Positions 43,726-52,873 of a stretch of DNA of 64,000 nt are shown here, piece after piece. Below the pieces are notes generated by a model, which was not told the origin of the DNA, did no database searches, and worked only from the letters and a program-made list of their open reading frames with translations. Every line of letters starts with the position of its first letter. Within the stretch, counting starts at the first letter, position 1. The position numbers were made by a program, and so were the translations under genes. The stretch is from Synechococcus sp. WH 7805 (lineage in GTDB: Bacteria; Cyanobacteriota; Cyanobacteriia; PCC-6307; Cyanobiaceae), in assembly GCF_000153285.1 (NCBI RefSeq), contig NZ_CH724168.1, positions 1,331,008 to 1,395,007 of the forward strand, written 5' to 3'.

Positions 43726-44736
43726 ATGTCTTCTCTGCTCAAACCCCTGATCCAGCTCGTGCTGGTGGCCTGCATCGGCTTCGGCCTCGGAGGCTGCGTC
43801 ACCACCCGTGTTCCCGTGGCCACGAGCAGTCCTTGGCAGGTGGTGGACCTCAACACCGACGCCAATCCTCTGGATGTGGCCTTTACCAGTGCGGATCACG
43901 GCTTTCTGGTGGGCAGCAACCGCCTGATCCTTGAAACCAACGACGGAGGGTCCAGCTGGAACGAACGCAGCCTTGACCTCCCCGATGAGGAGAACTTCCG
44001 CTTGCTCAGCATCGCTTTTGAAGGCGACGATGGCTGGATCGCAGGCCAGCCTGGCCTGCTGATGCACACCACTGATGGCGGCCAAAACTGGACCCGCTTG
44101 TTCCTCGACACCAAGCTGCCTGGCGAGCCCTATCTCATCACCGCACTGGGAGCCGACAGTGCTGAACTGGCCACCAACGTTGGTGCTGTGTATCGCACCC
44201 GTGACGGCGGCGGCAGCTGGGAAGCGGAGGTGAGTGATGCCGCCGGTGCAGTGCGCGACCTGCGCCGCAGTGCCGATGGCGGCTACGTGAGTGTGAGCAG
44301 CCTGGGCAATTTCTACGCCACTTGGATTCCGGGACAAGAGGTGTGGCAGGTGCATCAGCGCGTGAGCAGCCAGAGGCTGCAGAGCATTGGCTACCAGCCG
44401 GATGGAAACCTATGGATGGTGGCCCGTGGCGCTCAGATCCGACTCAATGACAATGCTGAAGACCCTGAGAGCTGGAACAAGCCGATCATTCCCATCACCA
44501 ACGGCTACGGCTATATGGATATGGCCTGGTCGAAGGATGGTGCCATCTGGGCAGGTGGCGGCAACGGCACCCTGCTGGTGAGCCGGGACGGAGGTGACAG
44601 CTGGGAGCGCGATCCCGAAAGCCGGCAGGCACCGACCAATTTCAATCGGTTCGTCTTTGACGACAGCGAAGGCCAAGACCACGCGTTTCTTCTCGGAGAA
44701 CGTGGCTTGATGCTGCATTGGACGGCAGTGAGCTGA
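43726..44736 (+). CDS. ycf48: Photosystem II assembly factor Ycf48/HCF136
   Basis: A 336-residue lipoprotein with a signal peptide ending in the lipobox GLGGC (Cys near residue 25), followed by a seven-bladed propeller of BNR-like repeats (NDGGSSW, TDGGQNW, RDGGGSW, RDGGDSW). Ycf48 acts at an early step of photosystem II assembly with the D1 protein on the lumen side. The ATG at 43726 places the signal peptide correctly. It sits between rubA and psbE. Confidence 0.95.
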   Translation: MSSLLKPLIQLVLVACIGFGLGGCVTTRVPVATSSPWQVVDLNTDANPLDVAFTSADHGFLVGSNRLILETNDGGSSWNERSLDLPDEENFRLLSIAFEGDDGWIAGQPGLLMHTTDGGQNWTRLFLDTKLPGEPYLITALGADSAELATNVGAVYRTRDGGGSWEAEVSDAAGAVRDLRRSADGGYVSVSSLGNFYATWIPGQEVWQVHQRVSSQRLQSIGYQPDGNLWMVARGAQIRLNDNAEDPESWNKPIIPITNGYGYMDMAWSKDGAIWAGGGNGTLLVSRDGGDSWERDPESRQAPTNFNRFVFDDSEGQDHAFLLGERGLMLHWTAVS

Positions 44737-44782
44737 GCGCAGGGATCAGCCGCGAACGGACAACGCTTCGTAACCATGGGCA

Positions 44783-44820
44783 GGCTCCAGCCGCAATGGC
44801 CGGAGCCCTACCCCTAGGAT
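44783..44820 (+). promoter_or_regulatory. Hairpin and possible -10 box ahead of psbE
   Basis: GGCTCCAGCC and GGCCGGAGCC form a 10-bp stem with one mismatch and a five-base loop (44783-44807). TAGGAT, a fair -10 hexamer, follows at 44815-44820, about 25 bases before the psbE ATG. The hairpin has no T-tract after it, so it could be a weak terminator for ycf48 or a 5' leader structure. Placement is suggestive only. Confidence 0.35.
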
Positions 44821-44844
44821 CACCAAGCTGATACGCCCGAAGTC

Positions 44845-45093
44845 ATGGCCGCCGGCTCCACCGGGGAACGCCCGTTTTTCGAGATCATCACCAGCATCCG
44901 CTACTGGGTGATCCATGCCATCACACTGCCCTCCATTTTCTTGGCGGGTTTCCTGTTTGTGTCCACCGGCCTGGCCTACGACGCCTTCGGAACACCTCGC
45001 CCTGATGCCTATTTCCAGGCCAGCGAAAGCAAAGCTCCAGTGGTGAGCCAGCGCTACGAAGGCAAGTCCGACCTTGACCAGCGCCTGAAATAA
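44845..45093 (+). CDS. psbE: Cytochrome b559 alpha subunit
   Basis: An 82-residue core subunit of photosystem II. One transmembrane helix carries the haem-ligand His in [16 protein letters not shown] (about residues 17-32). [12 protein letters not shown] follows, as in all PsbE. First gene of psbEFLJ; psbF begins nine bases downstream. Confidence 0.99.
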   Translation: MAAGSTGERPFFEIITSIRYWVIHAITLPSIFLAGFLFVSTGLAYDAFGTPRPDAYFQASESKAPVVSQRYEGKSDLDQRLK

Positions 45094-45102
45094 ACCAGAA
45101 CC

Positions 45103-45240
45103 ATGACGCAATCTCCCGCCACCTCCACGCCACGCAATTACCCAATTTTCACGGTGCGCTGGCTCGCTGTTCACACCTTGGGCGTTCCCACAGTGTTTTT
45201 TCTTGGCGCCCTGGCAGCCATGCAGTTCGTTCGCCGCTGA
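45103..45240 (+). CDS. psbF: Cytochrome b559 beta subunit
   Basis: A 45-residue photosystem II subunit. It reads [20 protein letters not shown] and then [15 protein letters not shown], with the haem-ligand His in LAVHTLGVP. Together with PsbE it binds the cytochrome b559 haem. It lies between psbE and psbL, in the universal order. Confidence 0.99.
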   Translation: MTQSPATSTPRNYPIFTVRWLAVHTLGVPTVFFLGALAAMQFVRR

Positions 45241-45259
45241 TCTCTCAACTCTCTGAACC

Positions 45260-45379
45260 ATGGAGCGCAATCCCAATCCCAACAACTTGCCCGTCGAGTT
45301 GAACCGCACCAGTCTTTATCTGGGCCTTCTTGTGGTCTTCACCACAGGCATTCTTTTCTCCAGTTACTTCTTCAACTGA
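45260..45379 (+). CDS. psbL: Photosystem II protein L
   Basis: A 39-residue single-helix subunit at the photosystem II dimer interface. It begins [20 protein letters not shown] and ends in a hydrophobic helix with SSYFFN, matching PsbL throughout. It follows psbF by 19 bases and precedes psbJ by 11. Confidence 0.99.
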   Translation: MERNPNPNNLPVELNRTSLYLGLLVVFTTGILFSSYFFN

Positions 45380-45390
45380 GGTTCTGATTC

Positions 45391-45591
45391 ATGAGTGGCA
45401 AGAAATCCAATCTTCCTGACGGAAGAATTCCTGACCGTCTACCTGATGGTCGCCCCGCCGTCGCCTGGCGTTCCCGCTGGACTGAAGGAACCCTTCCCCT
45501 CTGGCTCGTGGCCACTGCCGGTGGCATGGCTGTGCTGTTTGTGGTGGGTCTGTTCTTCTATGGCTCCTACACAGGCGTTGGTTCAGCCTGA
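45391..45591 (+). CDS. psbJ: Photosystem II protein J
   Basis: A 66-residue subunit with an N-terminal extension and one membrane helix. [12 protein letters not shown]-like sequence (here [16 protein letters not shown]) and the ending [12 protein letters not shown] are the PsbJ signature. It closes the psbEFLJ operon and is followed by a strong terminator. Confidence 0.98.
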   Translation: MSGKKSNLPDGRIPDRLPDGRPAVAWRSRWTEGTLPLWLVATAGGMAVLFVVGLFFYGSYTGVGSA

Positions 45592-45618
45592 ATCACTGCA
45601 GCCTCTTGCATTTGTTCG

Positions 45619-45651
45619 AACCCGCCACCCTCTGGGATGGGCGGGTTTTTT
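45619..45651 (+). terminator. Rho-independent terminator of psbEFLJ
   Basis: AACCCGCC and GGCGGGTT form an 8-bp stem around a 13-base loop, followed by a T-run of six. It lies about 28 bases past the psbJ stop and about 50 before hisS, in the right place to end the photosystem II operon. Confidence 0.9.
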
Positions 45652-45701
45652 GATGAGAGTTTGGGCGGCAGTCAGACTGCCTCACGACAAGTTGAGAGCC
45701 G

Positions 45702-46967
45702 ATGAGCCAACTGCAGAGCCTGCGGGGCATGGTGGACCTGTTGCCCGAGCAAACGCGGCGCTGGCAAAACGTGGAAGCCGTTGCGCGCGAACACTTCCGT
45801 CGTGCAGGCCTGGAGGAAATTCGCACTCCCTTGCTCGAAGTCACCGAATTATTTGCCCGCGGCATCGGTGAGGCAACGGATGTCGTTGGGAAGGAGATGT
45901 ACAGCTTTCTCGATCGTGGTGAACGATCCTGCACCTTGCGACCGGAAGGCACGGCATCGGTTGTCCGCGCCGCCGTCCAACATGGCTTGCTGAGTCAGGG
46001 AGTTCAGAAGCTCTGGTATTCAGGCCCGATGTTCCGCTATGAACGCCCTCAGGCTGGTCGACAGCGGCAGTTTCATCAGATCGGTGTGGAATGCCTCGGT
46101 GTCAGCAGTGCCCGCAGCGACGTGGAGGTCATCGCCCTGGCATGGGATCTGCTTGCTGATCTGGGCTTGGAACACGTGAAGCTAGAAATCAACACCCTGG
46201 GCACATCGGAAGACCGCCAGGCCTACCGAAACACCCTGGTGACCTGGCTGGAGGAGCGCAGCGATCAGCTTGATGCCGATTCACAGAAACGTCTCAGCAC
46301 AAACCCGCTGCGCATTCTCGACAGCAAAAACCAATCCACCCAGGCCCTTCTTAACGACGCTCCAACGCTGCAAGCAGCCCTCAGCGCCGAAAGTGCTTCA
46401 CGTTTTGAACACGTGCAGGCGCTGCTCACCCAACTCTCCATTCCCTTCACGCACAACACCCGCCTGGTACGCGGGCTGGATTACTACGGGCACACAGCGT
46501 TTGAGATCACTAGCGACCAGCTCGGCGCCCAGGCCACGGTCTGCGGTGGCGGTCGCTACGACGGACTCGTTCAGCAACTTGGGGGCCCGGCCACTCCAGC
46601 TGTGGGCTGGGCTCTCGGCATGGAGCGTCTGCTCTTGATGCTCGGCAACGCGTCGGACGCAGCACCGGATGTGTATCTGGTGAATCGTGGAGACCAGGCC
46701 GAGGGTGTAGCCCTCGGCCTGGCCCGCGACCTGCGCAACGCCGGACTCGCCGTGGAACTTGATGGTTCAGGAGCCGCGTTCGGCAAACAGTTCAAGCGGG
46801 CTGATCGCTGCAAGGCCCCATCAGCACTGGTGCTGGGCGACGGCGAAGTCGATCAGGGGATTGTGAGGATCAAACGCTTGCAAGGAGATGGTGAGGAACA
46901 CACATTGCCCTGGAATGATCCCGCTGTGGATCTCCCGGCGCTCTTGGAAACCCTGGCATGCCGTTGA
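45702..46967 (+). CDS. hisS: Histidyl-tRNA synthetase
   Basis: A 421-residue class II synthetase that charges tRNA-His. Motif 2 is in [18 protein letters not shown] (about 109-126). The His-specific motifs are [15 protein letters not shown] and the motif 3 region [14 protein letters not shown]. The C-terminal anticodon-binding domain contains [13 protein letters not shown]. It starts at ATG 45702, 50 bases after the psbJ terminator. Confidence 0.97.
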   Translation: MSQLQSLRGMVDLLPEQTRRWQNVEAVAREHFRRAGLEEIRTPLLEVTELFARGIGEATDVVGKEMYSFLDRGERSCTLRPEGTASVVRAAVQHGLLSQGVQKLWYSGPMFRYERPQAGRQRQFHQIGVECLGVSSARSDVEVIALAWDLLADLGLEHVKLEINTLGTSEDRQAYRNTLVTWLEERSDQLDADSQKRLSTNPLRILDSKNQSTQALLNDAPTLQAALSAESASRFEHVQALLTQLSIPFTHNTRLVRGLDYYGHTAFEITSDQLGAQATVCGGGRYDGLVQQLGGPATPAVGWALGMERLLLMLGNASDAAPDVYLVNRGDQAEGVALGLARDLRNAGLAVELDGSGAAFGKQFKRADRCKAPSALVLGDGEVDQGIVRIKRLQGDGEEHTLPWNDPAVDLPALLETLACR

Positions 46968-47042
46968 GTATCAAGAGAGGAAGTGATGCCTGGAAGCCAC
47001 TGGCGGTAACGTTGCCCCAACAATGGGCCAGCTAACGCAGCG

Positions 47043-48476
47043 ATGGGATCACCAATTCAACGCATCTGCTGCATCGGTGCCGGCTATGTAGGGGGGCCGA
47101 CGATGGCGGTGATCGCCGATCGTTGCCCACAGATTCAAGTCACGGTGGTTGACATCAATCAGGCCCGCATTGATGCCTGGAACGACCGAGATCTCAGCAA
47201 GCTGCCGGTGTACGAGCCCGGCCTCGATGCCGTGGTGAAGCGGGCCAGGGGCCGCAACCTGCACTTCTCCACAGGGGTTGCCGACGCCATCGCCGCCGCC
47301 GACATGGTGTTCATCTCCGTGAACACACCCACCAAGACCAAGGGGTTGGGGGCAGGCCAAGCCAGTGACCTGCGCTGGGTGGAGGCCTGCGCTCGACAGG
47401 TGGCTCAATCGGCCCAGGGCCACACCATCGTTGTGGAAAAAAGCACCCTGCCGGTGCGCACCGCGGAAACGGTGCAAACTATTCTCGCGTCGGCAGACAC
47501 CTCCCAGGGTGATCGATCGTTTGCTGTCCTCTCCAACCCGGAATTTCTGGCCGAGGGAACCGCGATCCGCGATCTGGAGTCACCGGACCGAGTGTTGATC
47601 GGCGGCAATACAGAGGAAGCCATTGAAGCGCTCGCCTCGGTCTATGCGCACTGGGTGGATGACAGCAAGATTCTGCGCACCAACCTCTGGAGCAGCGAAC
47701 TCTCCAAGCTCACCGCCAATGCCTTTCTGGCCCAGCGCATCAGTTCGATCAATTCCGTAGCCGCTCTCTGCGAGAGCACTGGTGCCGACGTGCGTGAAGT
47801 GGCGAGGGCCATCGGCACCGACAGCCGCATCGGCCCCAAGTTTCTGCAATCGGGCCCCGGCTTCGGCGGCAGCTGCTTCCAGAAAGATATTCTCAACCTG
47901 GTTTACCTCTGCCGCCATTTCGGCTTGCCGGAAGTAGCGGATTATTGGGAACAGGTGGTCATCCTGAACACCTGGCAGCAACACCGCATCGCCCGCTTGG
48001 TGGTGCAGAAGCTGTTCGGCACGGTGACGGGGAAACGGCTGGCGATCCTGGGCTTCGCCTTCAAGGCCGACACCAACGACACCCGTGAGGCACCCGCGAT
48101 CCGGATCGCCAAAGACCTCCTCGTGGAAGGGGCCCAGCTGGCCATTCACGACCCCAAAGTGGATTCCGAGCAGATCGCCCGGGATCTGCAGCTCCAGGCC
48201 AGCGAGGCTCCGGATGGATCCGCGGGCCCGACCCGCGCCTCCCTCAGCGGTGAAGGCACCTGGTGGCCCAGTGCCAGCGTGGAAAAAGCGGTCACTGGTG
48301 CTGATGCTGTCCTGATCCTTACCGAATGGCGGGACTACCGGCAGTTGAATTGGAGCGCGCTGTCGAAGCTCATGCGCCAGCCCGCCTGGGTGTTCGATGC
48401 ACGCTCGGTGGTCTCTCCGACCGAGGTTGAAAATGCCGGATTAAGCCTCTGGCGCGTGGGCGAGGGAGAGGCATGA
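47043..48476 (+). CDS. ugd: UDP-glucose 6-dehydrogenase
   Basis: Oxidises UDP-glucose to UDP-glucuronate with NAD. The 477-residue protein has the NAD motif CIGAGYVGGPTMAVIA (about 10-25) and the catalytic cysteine in GPGFGGSCFQKDILN (about 272-286). The length and GGPT variant suit the animal/plant-like group rather than the shorter bacterial Ugd. It is translationally coupled (ATGA) with the following epimerase, which would use its product. Confidence 0.95.
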   Translation: MGSPIQRICCIGAGYVGGPTMAVIADRCPQIQVTVVDINQARIDAWNDRDLSKLPVYEPGLDAVVKRARGRNLHFSTGVADAIAAADMVFISVNTPTKTKGLGAGQASDLRWVEACARQVAQSAQGHTIVVEKSTLPVRTAETVQTILASADTSQGDRSFAVLSNPEFLAEGTAIRDLESPDRVLIGGNTEEAIEALASVYAHWVDDSKILRTNLWSSELSKLTANAFLAQRISSINSVAALCESTGADVREVARAIGTDSRIGPKFLQSGPGFGGSCFQKDILNLVYLCRHFGLPEVADYWEQVVILNTWQQHRIARLVVQKLFGTVTGKRLAILGFAFKADTNDTREAPAIRIAKDLLVEGAQLAIHDPKVDSEQIARDLQLQASEAPDGSAGPTRASLSGEGTWWPSASVEKAVTGADAVLILTEWRDYRQLNWSALSKLMRQPAWVFDARSVVSPTEVENAGLSLWRVGEGEA

Positions 48477-49507
48477 GCGGCGATCAGTCCCGTCCGATCC
48501 TCGTCACCGGTGCGGCCGGATTCATCGGTGCTGCCCTCGTGCAGCGCTTGTTGAAGCGCGGCGACCGCGTGATCGGCATCGACAACCTCAACAGTTACTA
48601 CGACCCCTCGCTGAAGCAGGCGCGCCTGCAGACCATTGAAGCCATGGCGCCTCAAGGAGCCTGGCGCTTCGAACGGCTTGCCCTGGAAGACGGAACAGCC
48701 CTGATGGAGCTCTTCGCGGCTGAGCGTCCGCGCGTGGTGGTGAACCTGGCAGCGCAGGCGGGGGTGCGCTACTCCCTGGAGAATCCAGCCGCCTACATCC
48801 AGAGCAATCTTGTGGGCTTCGGCCACATCCTCGAAGGCTGCCGGCACCATGGCACCGAGCATCTGGTGTATGCCTCGAGCAGCTCGGTGTATGGCGGCAA
48901 CCGCAATCTGCCGTTTCACGAGCAACAGCCCGTGAACCATCCAGTGAGCCTCTACGCCGCCAGCAAAAAAGCCAATGAGCTGATGGCGCACACCTACAGC
49001 CATCTTTATCAGTTGCCGGCGACCGGTCTGCGCTTTTTCACGGTCTACGGCCCCTGGGGCCGACCGGACATGGCACCGATGTTGTTTGCCAAAGCCATTC
49101 TTGCCGGCAAACCGATCCGGGTGTTCAACCACGGCAAGATGCAGCGCGACTTCACCTACATCGACGACATCGTGGAAGGTGTGCTGCGCTGTTGCGACAA
49201 GCCTGCCTCAGCCAATCCCGACTTTGATCCACTGGCCCCGGATCCGGCCACCGCGGCAGCTCCTCACCGAGTGTTCAACATCGGCAACAACGAACCCACG
49301 CCTCTGATGCGGTTCATCGAGGTGATGGAGCAAGCGCTGGGGACAACCGCCATCAAAGACTTCCAACCAATGCAACCCGGAGACGTCGTCGCCACCGCAG
49401 CCGACACCACAGCCCTGGAGGCCTGGGTGGGCTTCAAGCCCTACACCCCGATTGAAACCGGTGTGGAGTGTTTTGCCCGGTGGTATAGGCAGTACTACGC
49501 GGTCTGA
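48473..49507 (+). CDS. UDP-glucuronate 4-epimerase-like NAD-dependent epimerase
   Basis: A 344-residue SDR epimerase. It has the NAD loop GAAGFIGAALVQRL (about 12-25), IDNLNSYYDPSLKQARL typical of the CapI/UDP-glucuronate 4-epimerase group, the catalytic YAASKKANE (Tyr-x3-Lys) and the AGVRYSLENP segment. Likely converts UDP-glucuronate to UDP-galacturonate, following directly on UDP-glucose dehydrogenase. The start overlaps the upstream stop by four bases. Confidence 0.9.
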   Translation: MSGDQSRPILVTGAAGFIGAALVQRLLKRGDRVIGIDNLNSYYDPSLKQARLQTIEAMAPQGAWRFERLALEDGTALMELFAAERPRVVVNLAAQAGVRYSLENPAAYIQSNLVGFGHILEGCRHHGTEHLVYASSSSVYGGNRNLPFHEQQPVNHPVSLYAASKKANELMAHTYSHLYQLPATGLRFFTVYGPWGRPDMAPMLFAKAILAGKPIRVFNHGKMQRDFTYIDDIVEGVLRCCDKPASANPDFDPLAPDPATAAAPHRVFNIGNNEPTPLMRFIEVMEQALGTTAIKDFQPMQPGDVVATAADTTALEAWVGFKPYTPIETGVECFARWYRQYYAV

Positions 49508-49520
49508 AGAACTCCATTTC

Positions 49521-50663
49521 ATGCAACAGGACGGCCCTCCGGTGAGCCAGACAATCCTGCAGCTGCTGCGGGAATGGCCCCCCGGATTTGGCGGCGTTGA
49601 GCGGGTCGCCCACGAGCTCGCCAGCGTCTGGGGCGGCCGCGTTTACAGCTTTGATCCTCAACGGCAGGCCAGCCACGCCATCGATTCCTGCCCAGTGAGC
49701 TATCCGCGACAGGTGCTGCCCTGCAGCCCGCCCGTAGCGCGACTGCAACTGCCTTGGCCGACACGGATCCTGGGAAGGCTTCTGCTCAGCAGCAAACACC
49801 TCCATGGCCACCTTCCATCTCCTGGTGTGCTGCTTCTGCTTGTTGCCGCCAAGGTCTTGAGGCCGCGGCGCCGGGTCACCGCCCATTGGCATTCCTTTCT
49901 CGAACAGTCTCCAGGGTTCAGTGGTCGCCTGTTCCTTTTGTATCAGTGGCTGGCCTTGCGGCTTCTGCCTCTCCTGGATGGAGTTGTTACCACCTCACCG
50001 GTGCTGGAGGAGGCGCTCATTCACCAGGGCTGTGTCTCCAAGCGGGTGCAGGTGCTGCCCTGCTGCCTCAGCAATGCACAGGAACAACAGCTCCTCGCCA
50101 TCCCGGCCCGCCCTGTCGAGCCTGGGCGACCGATGCGCGTGCTGTTCATCGGACGCCTCGCCAGTTACAAACGTCTGGACTGGTTACTGAACGCGCTGGC
50201 CGAATTGAGTCAGGGGTGGGAGCTCCACATCGTGGGTGACGGCCCCCATCGCGATGCCTTCGAGACCCTGAGCCATTCCCTGATGGGTCATGACGCTCCG
50301 GTGACATTCCTGGGACAACTGGATGAAGCCGCCAAGCTGCAGCAGATCGCCGCAGCTGATGTGTTGGTGCTTCCTTCAGATCGCAGCAACGAGGCCTTCG
50401 GCATCGTGCAGCTGGAGGCAATGGCCGCCGGCATTCCAGCGCTCGCGTTTGATCGCCGGCGCTCAGGCATGGGTTGGGTCTGTCAGCTGGAGGGTCTGCC
50501 ATGGGCGCAAACCCCCGACGAGCTTGCCAATGTCTTGGCCTTGTTGATGCATAACCCTGAGAAACGCCACGACCTGGGCATCGAGGCGCGCAGGCGCTAC
50601 CAAGCGCTTTTTGCCAGACACCACTGGCTCAACACCTTGCAAACCTGGACAGCACAGAACTGA
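49521..50663 (+). CDS. Glycosyltransferase family 4
   Basis: A 380-residue GT-B glycosyltransferase. PPGFGGVERVAHELA (about 21-35) is the GT4 glycine-rich acceptor-site motif. RVLFIGRLASYKRLDWLL begins the donor domain, and EAFGIVQLEAMAAGIPALAF is the GT4 E-x7-E motif. It likely adds a sugar, possibly uronic acid given the neighbours, to a surface glycan. The ATG at 49521 lies 13 bases after the epimerase stop. Its 3' end overlaps the convergent GT2 gene by 35 bases. Confidence 0.92.
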   Translation: MQQDGPPVSQTILQLLREWPPGFGGVERVAHELASVWGGRVYSFDPQRQASHAIDSCPVSYPRQVLPCSPPVARLQLPWPTRILGRLLLSSKHLHGHLPSPGVLLLLVAAKVLRPRRRVTAHWHSFLEQSPGFSGRLFLLYQWLALRLLPLLDGVVTTSPVLEEALIHQGCVSKRVQVLPCCLSNAQEQQLLAIPARPVEPGRPMRVLFIGRLASYKRLDWLLNALAELSQGWELHIVGDGPHRDAFETLSHSLMGHDAPVTFLGQLDEAAKLQQIAAADVLVLPSDRSNEAFGIVQLEAMAAGIPALAFDRRRSGMGWVCQLEGLPWAQTPDELANVLALLMHNPEKRHDLGIEARRRYQALFARHHWLNTLQTWTAQN

Positions 50664-51555
50664 CGACGCGCCAGCTGATCCAGAGTCCGGAACGAAGAAG
50701 AGTCACCGCCATCAACGCAACACCGGGAAGCGACTTATGCCCCTCTCGTACACACAAACAAGCCACATCCCGCTGCAACCTCCACTCATCGATCAGCACC
50801 TTGCACCCAGCACGGCGTTCAAAGCGTTTGCGTCGAGCCTTGAGCAATACCTGATCACTGGAATTCGCACCCTGCCCAGGCATGGACGAGCGGGTTGATT
50901 CCGCTTCGTGAACACCACTGAACTCTGGCAAGCAAAGAATTTTGGATCCGAGAATTTCACAAACATCAAGGCAGAACTCAACATCCTCACCGCAGACGCA
51001 GTAGGCCTCATTCATCCTGAGCTGAACCAGAGCCGATCGCCTGATCAACATCAGGGCGCCGGAAGCAGCAACAACACGTGCCTCATCTCTGAGTACAAAC
51101 GTGTGATCCGCAGAGACAAGCGACTCCAAATAATGGAAGGGAGAGGCAAAACAGTCAAAGAGAATTCCAGCATGGGTCAGGCGTCCATCCAAACCACGCA
51201 GATGGGATCCAATCAGGGCCACTTGAGCTTGAGAGGCCATGGCCGCCAAAGCAGAGTCGACACTTCCACGGTCGAGGATGACATCATCATTGACCAGAAG
51301 CAGGGACTCTGCCTGAGCCAACCGGACCAGTGAATTCACATTTGCAGCAAAGTGATAGGGCGCCCTCGACACCACACGGAATAACAATCCATCGGGCACA
51401 TGGATGAAGGCCTCATCGACGATCGAACCATTCCAGGAGCAGAGAATTTCAACATCGGCCAGCGGCAGAGAACAGGCCGACGGAAATGACTCCAGCAAGC
51501 GATTCAGCAAACTCGGAGTTCTTGAAACAACCAACACTGAGAGACGACAGTCCAT
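50629..51555 (-). CDS. Glycosyltransferase family 2
   Basis: A 308-residue GT-A type enzyme. It starts with LSVLVVSRTPSLLNRLLESF, contains LLLVNDDVILDRG (the DxD-like metal site, about 85-97) and VAASGALMLIRRSAL, followed by CGEDVEFCLD (the acidic catalytic region). A hydrophobic C-terminal patch (about 278-300) might peripherally anchor it. It probably acts on a surface polysaccharide. Composition is somewhat AT-richer than the neighbouring sugar genes, so it may be a later acquisition. Confidence 0.85.
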   Translation of the reverse strand: MDCRLSVLVVSRTPSLLNRLLESFPSACSLPLADVEILCSWNGSIVDEAFIHVPDGLLFRVVSRAPYHFAANVNSLVRLAQAESLLLVNDDVILDRGSVDSALAAMASQAQVALIGSHLRGLDGRLTHAGILFDCFASPFHYLESLVSADHTFVLRDEARVVAASGALMLIRRSALVQLRMNEAYCVCGEDVEFCLDVCEILGSKILCLPEFSGVHEAESTRSSMPGQGANSSDQVLLKARRKRFERRAGCKVLIDEWRLQRDVACLCVREGHKSLPGVALMAVTLLRSGLWISWRVVSSVLSRFARC

Positions 51556-51799
51556 GCAGCGGCCTCACACAGGCAAACAATTGAAGAGCGATTGATCAAG
51601 ACATTCGGGACGGATGTCAACGCAAGATTCAGAGCGATGCCCTAATCGAAACAACAACTGATTAGCTCCACTTGAGATGAACCGACACCGATTGCGCAAG
51701 CCCAACCTGATGCATTCGCGAAGCATTGCACTCGCAATAGAGAATTCACGTTAAATCGCCACCGTTAGGCTTCAATCCCCAGAGATCAAATCAGCTCTC
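51556..51799. promoter_or_regulatory. Divergent promoter region between GT2 and galE
   Basis: About 245 bases between the divergent starts of the GT2 gene (minus) and galE (plus), with no gene. It is AT-richer than the flanks. TTGCAC at about 51728 and TTAAAT at about 51753 could be -35 and -10 elements for galE, but their spacing (19) is wide. A minus-strand element was not recognised. Confidence 0.3.
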
Positions 51800-52873
51800 A
51801 TGGCCAAGATCCTCGTCACAGGGGGTGCCGGTTTCATTGGCAGCCACACCTGCCTCGTCCTTCTGGACGCGGGCCATGAGCTTGTGGTGGTCGACAACCT
51901 CAGCAACAGTTCTCTGGCCTCACTCAACCGCGTCGCGTCTCTGGCAGGGGTTGCACCGGCATCAAAGGCGGGACCGACGGATCGCCTGCAGTTTGTCGAA
52001 GGGGAAATCCGCGATACCCCCTGCCTTGAGGCGATCTTCCAACAGGCCGAAGCGCAGGGCCAGCCGATTGATGCGGTGATCCACTTCGCAGGACTCAAGG
52101 CCGTGGGCGAATCGGTTGCTGAACCGCTGCGCTACTGGGACGTGAATGTGCACGGCACGCTCAGCCTGCTGAAGGTGATGGCCAACCACGGCTGCCACAC
52201 CTTTGTGTTCAGCAGCAGCGCCACCCTCTACGGCTACCCCGACCACGGGCCGATTCCGGAAACGGCGGCGATCCAGCCGATCAATCCCTACGGGTACACC
52301 AAAGCAGCGGCGGAACGCCTGCTCAACGACCTGGCTACAAGCGCCCAGGAACTCTGGCGGATCGCCTGCCTGCGCTACTTCAATCCGGTCGGTGCGCACC
52401 CCAGCGGCCAGATCGGTGAAGATCCCCTCGGCATTCCCAACAATCTCTTCCCCTTCGTGAGCCAGGTGGCCGTGGGCCGGAGGGAATGTCTGCATGTGTT
52501 CGGCGGCGACTGGCCCACTCCGGACGGCACCTGCATCCGCGATTACATCCATGTGATGGATCTCGCTGAAGGTCACCGCGCCGCCCTTGACTGCCTGCTG
52601 GAGGAGCCGCCACAGCTGCTCAGCCTCAACCTCGGCAGCGGCCGAGGCATTTCAGTGCTGGAGGTGATTCAGGCGTTTGCTGAAGCCAGCAAACGCCCCA
52701 TTCCTCATGCCATCGTCAGCCGCCGACCCGGCGATGCCGCCATCACCGTGGCCGATCCGGCCGAGGCGCTCAGGCGACTGGGGTGGCAGACACAACGCTC
52801 ACTTCAGGACATCTGCCGGGATGGCTGGGCCTGGCAATCCGCCAATCCCCAGGGCTACGCCAGCGAGCCATGA
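51800..52873 (+). CDS. galE: UDP-glucose 4-epimerase
   Basis: Interconverts UDP-glucose and UDP-galactose. The 357-residue product has the NAD loop GGAGFIGSHTCLVLLDAGH (about 8-26), VVVDNLSNSS, HFAGLKAVGES, SSSATLYG and the catalytic YGYTKAAAE. This is the full GalE pattern. It overlaps the selD start by four bases (ATGA), which implies coupling, although the two functions are unrelated. Confidence 0.95.
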   Translation: MAKILVTGGAGFIGSHTCLVLLDAGHELVVVDNLSNSSLASLNRVASLAGVAPASKAGPTDRLQFVEGEIRDTPCLEAIFQQAEAQGQPIDAVIHFAGLKAVGESVAEPLRYWDVNVHGTLSLLKVMANHGCHTFVFSSSATLYGYPDHGPIPETAAIQPINPYGYTKAAAERLLNDLATSAQELWRIACLRYFNPVGAHPSGQIGEDPLGIPNNLFPFVSQVAVGRRECLHVFGGDWPTPDGTCIRDYIHVMDLAEGHRAALDCLLEEPPQLLSLNLGSGRGISVLEVIQAFAEASKRPIPHAIVSRRPGDAAITVADPAEALRRLGWQTQRSLQDICRDGWAWQSANPQGYASEP

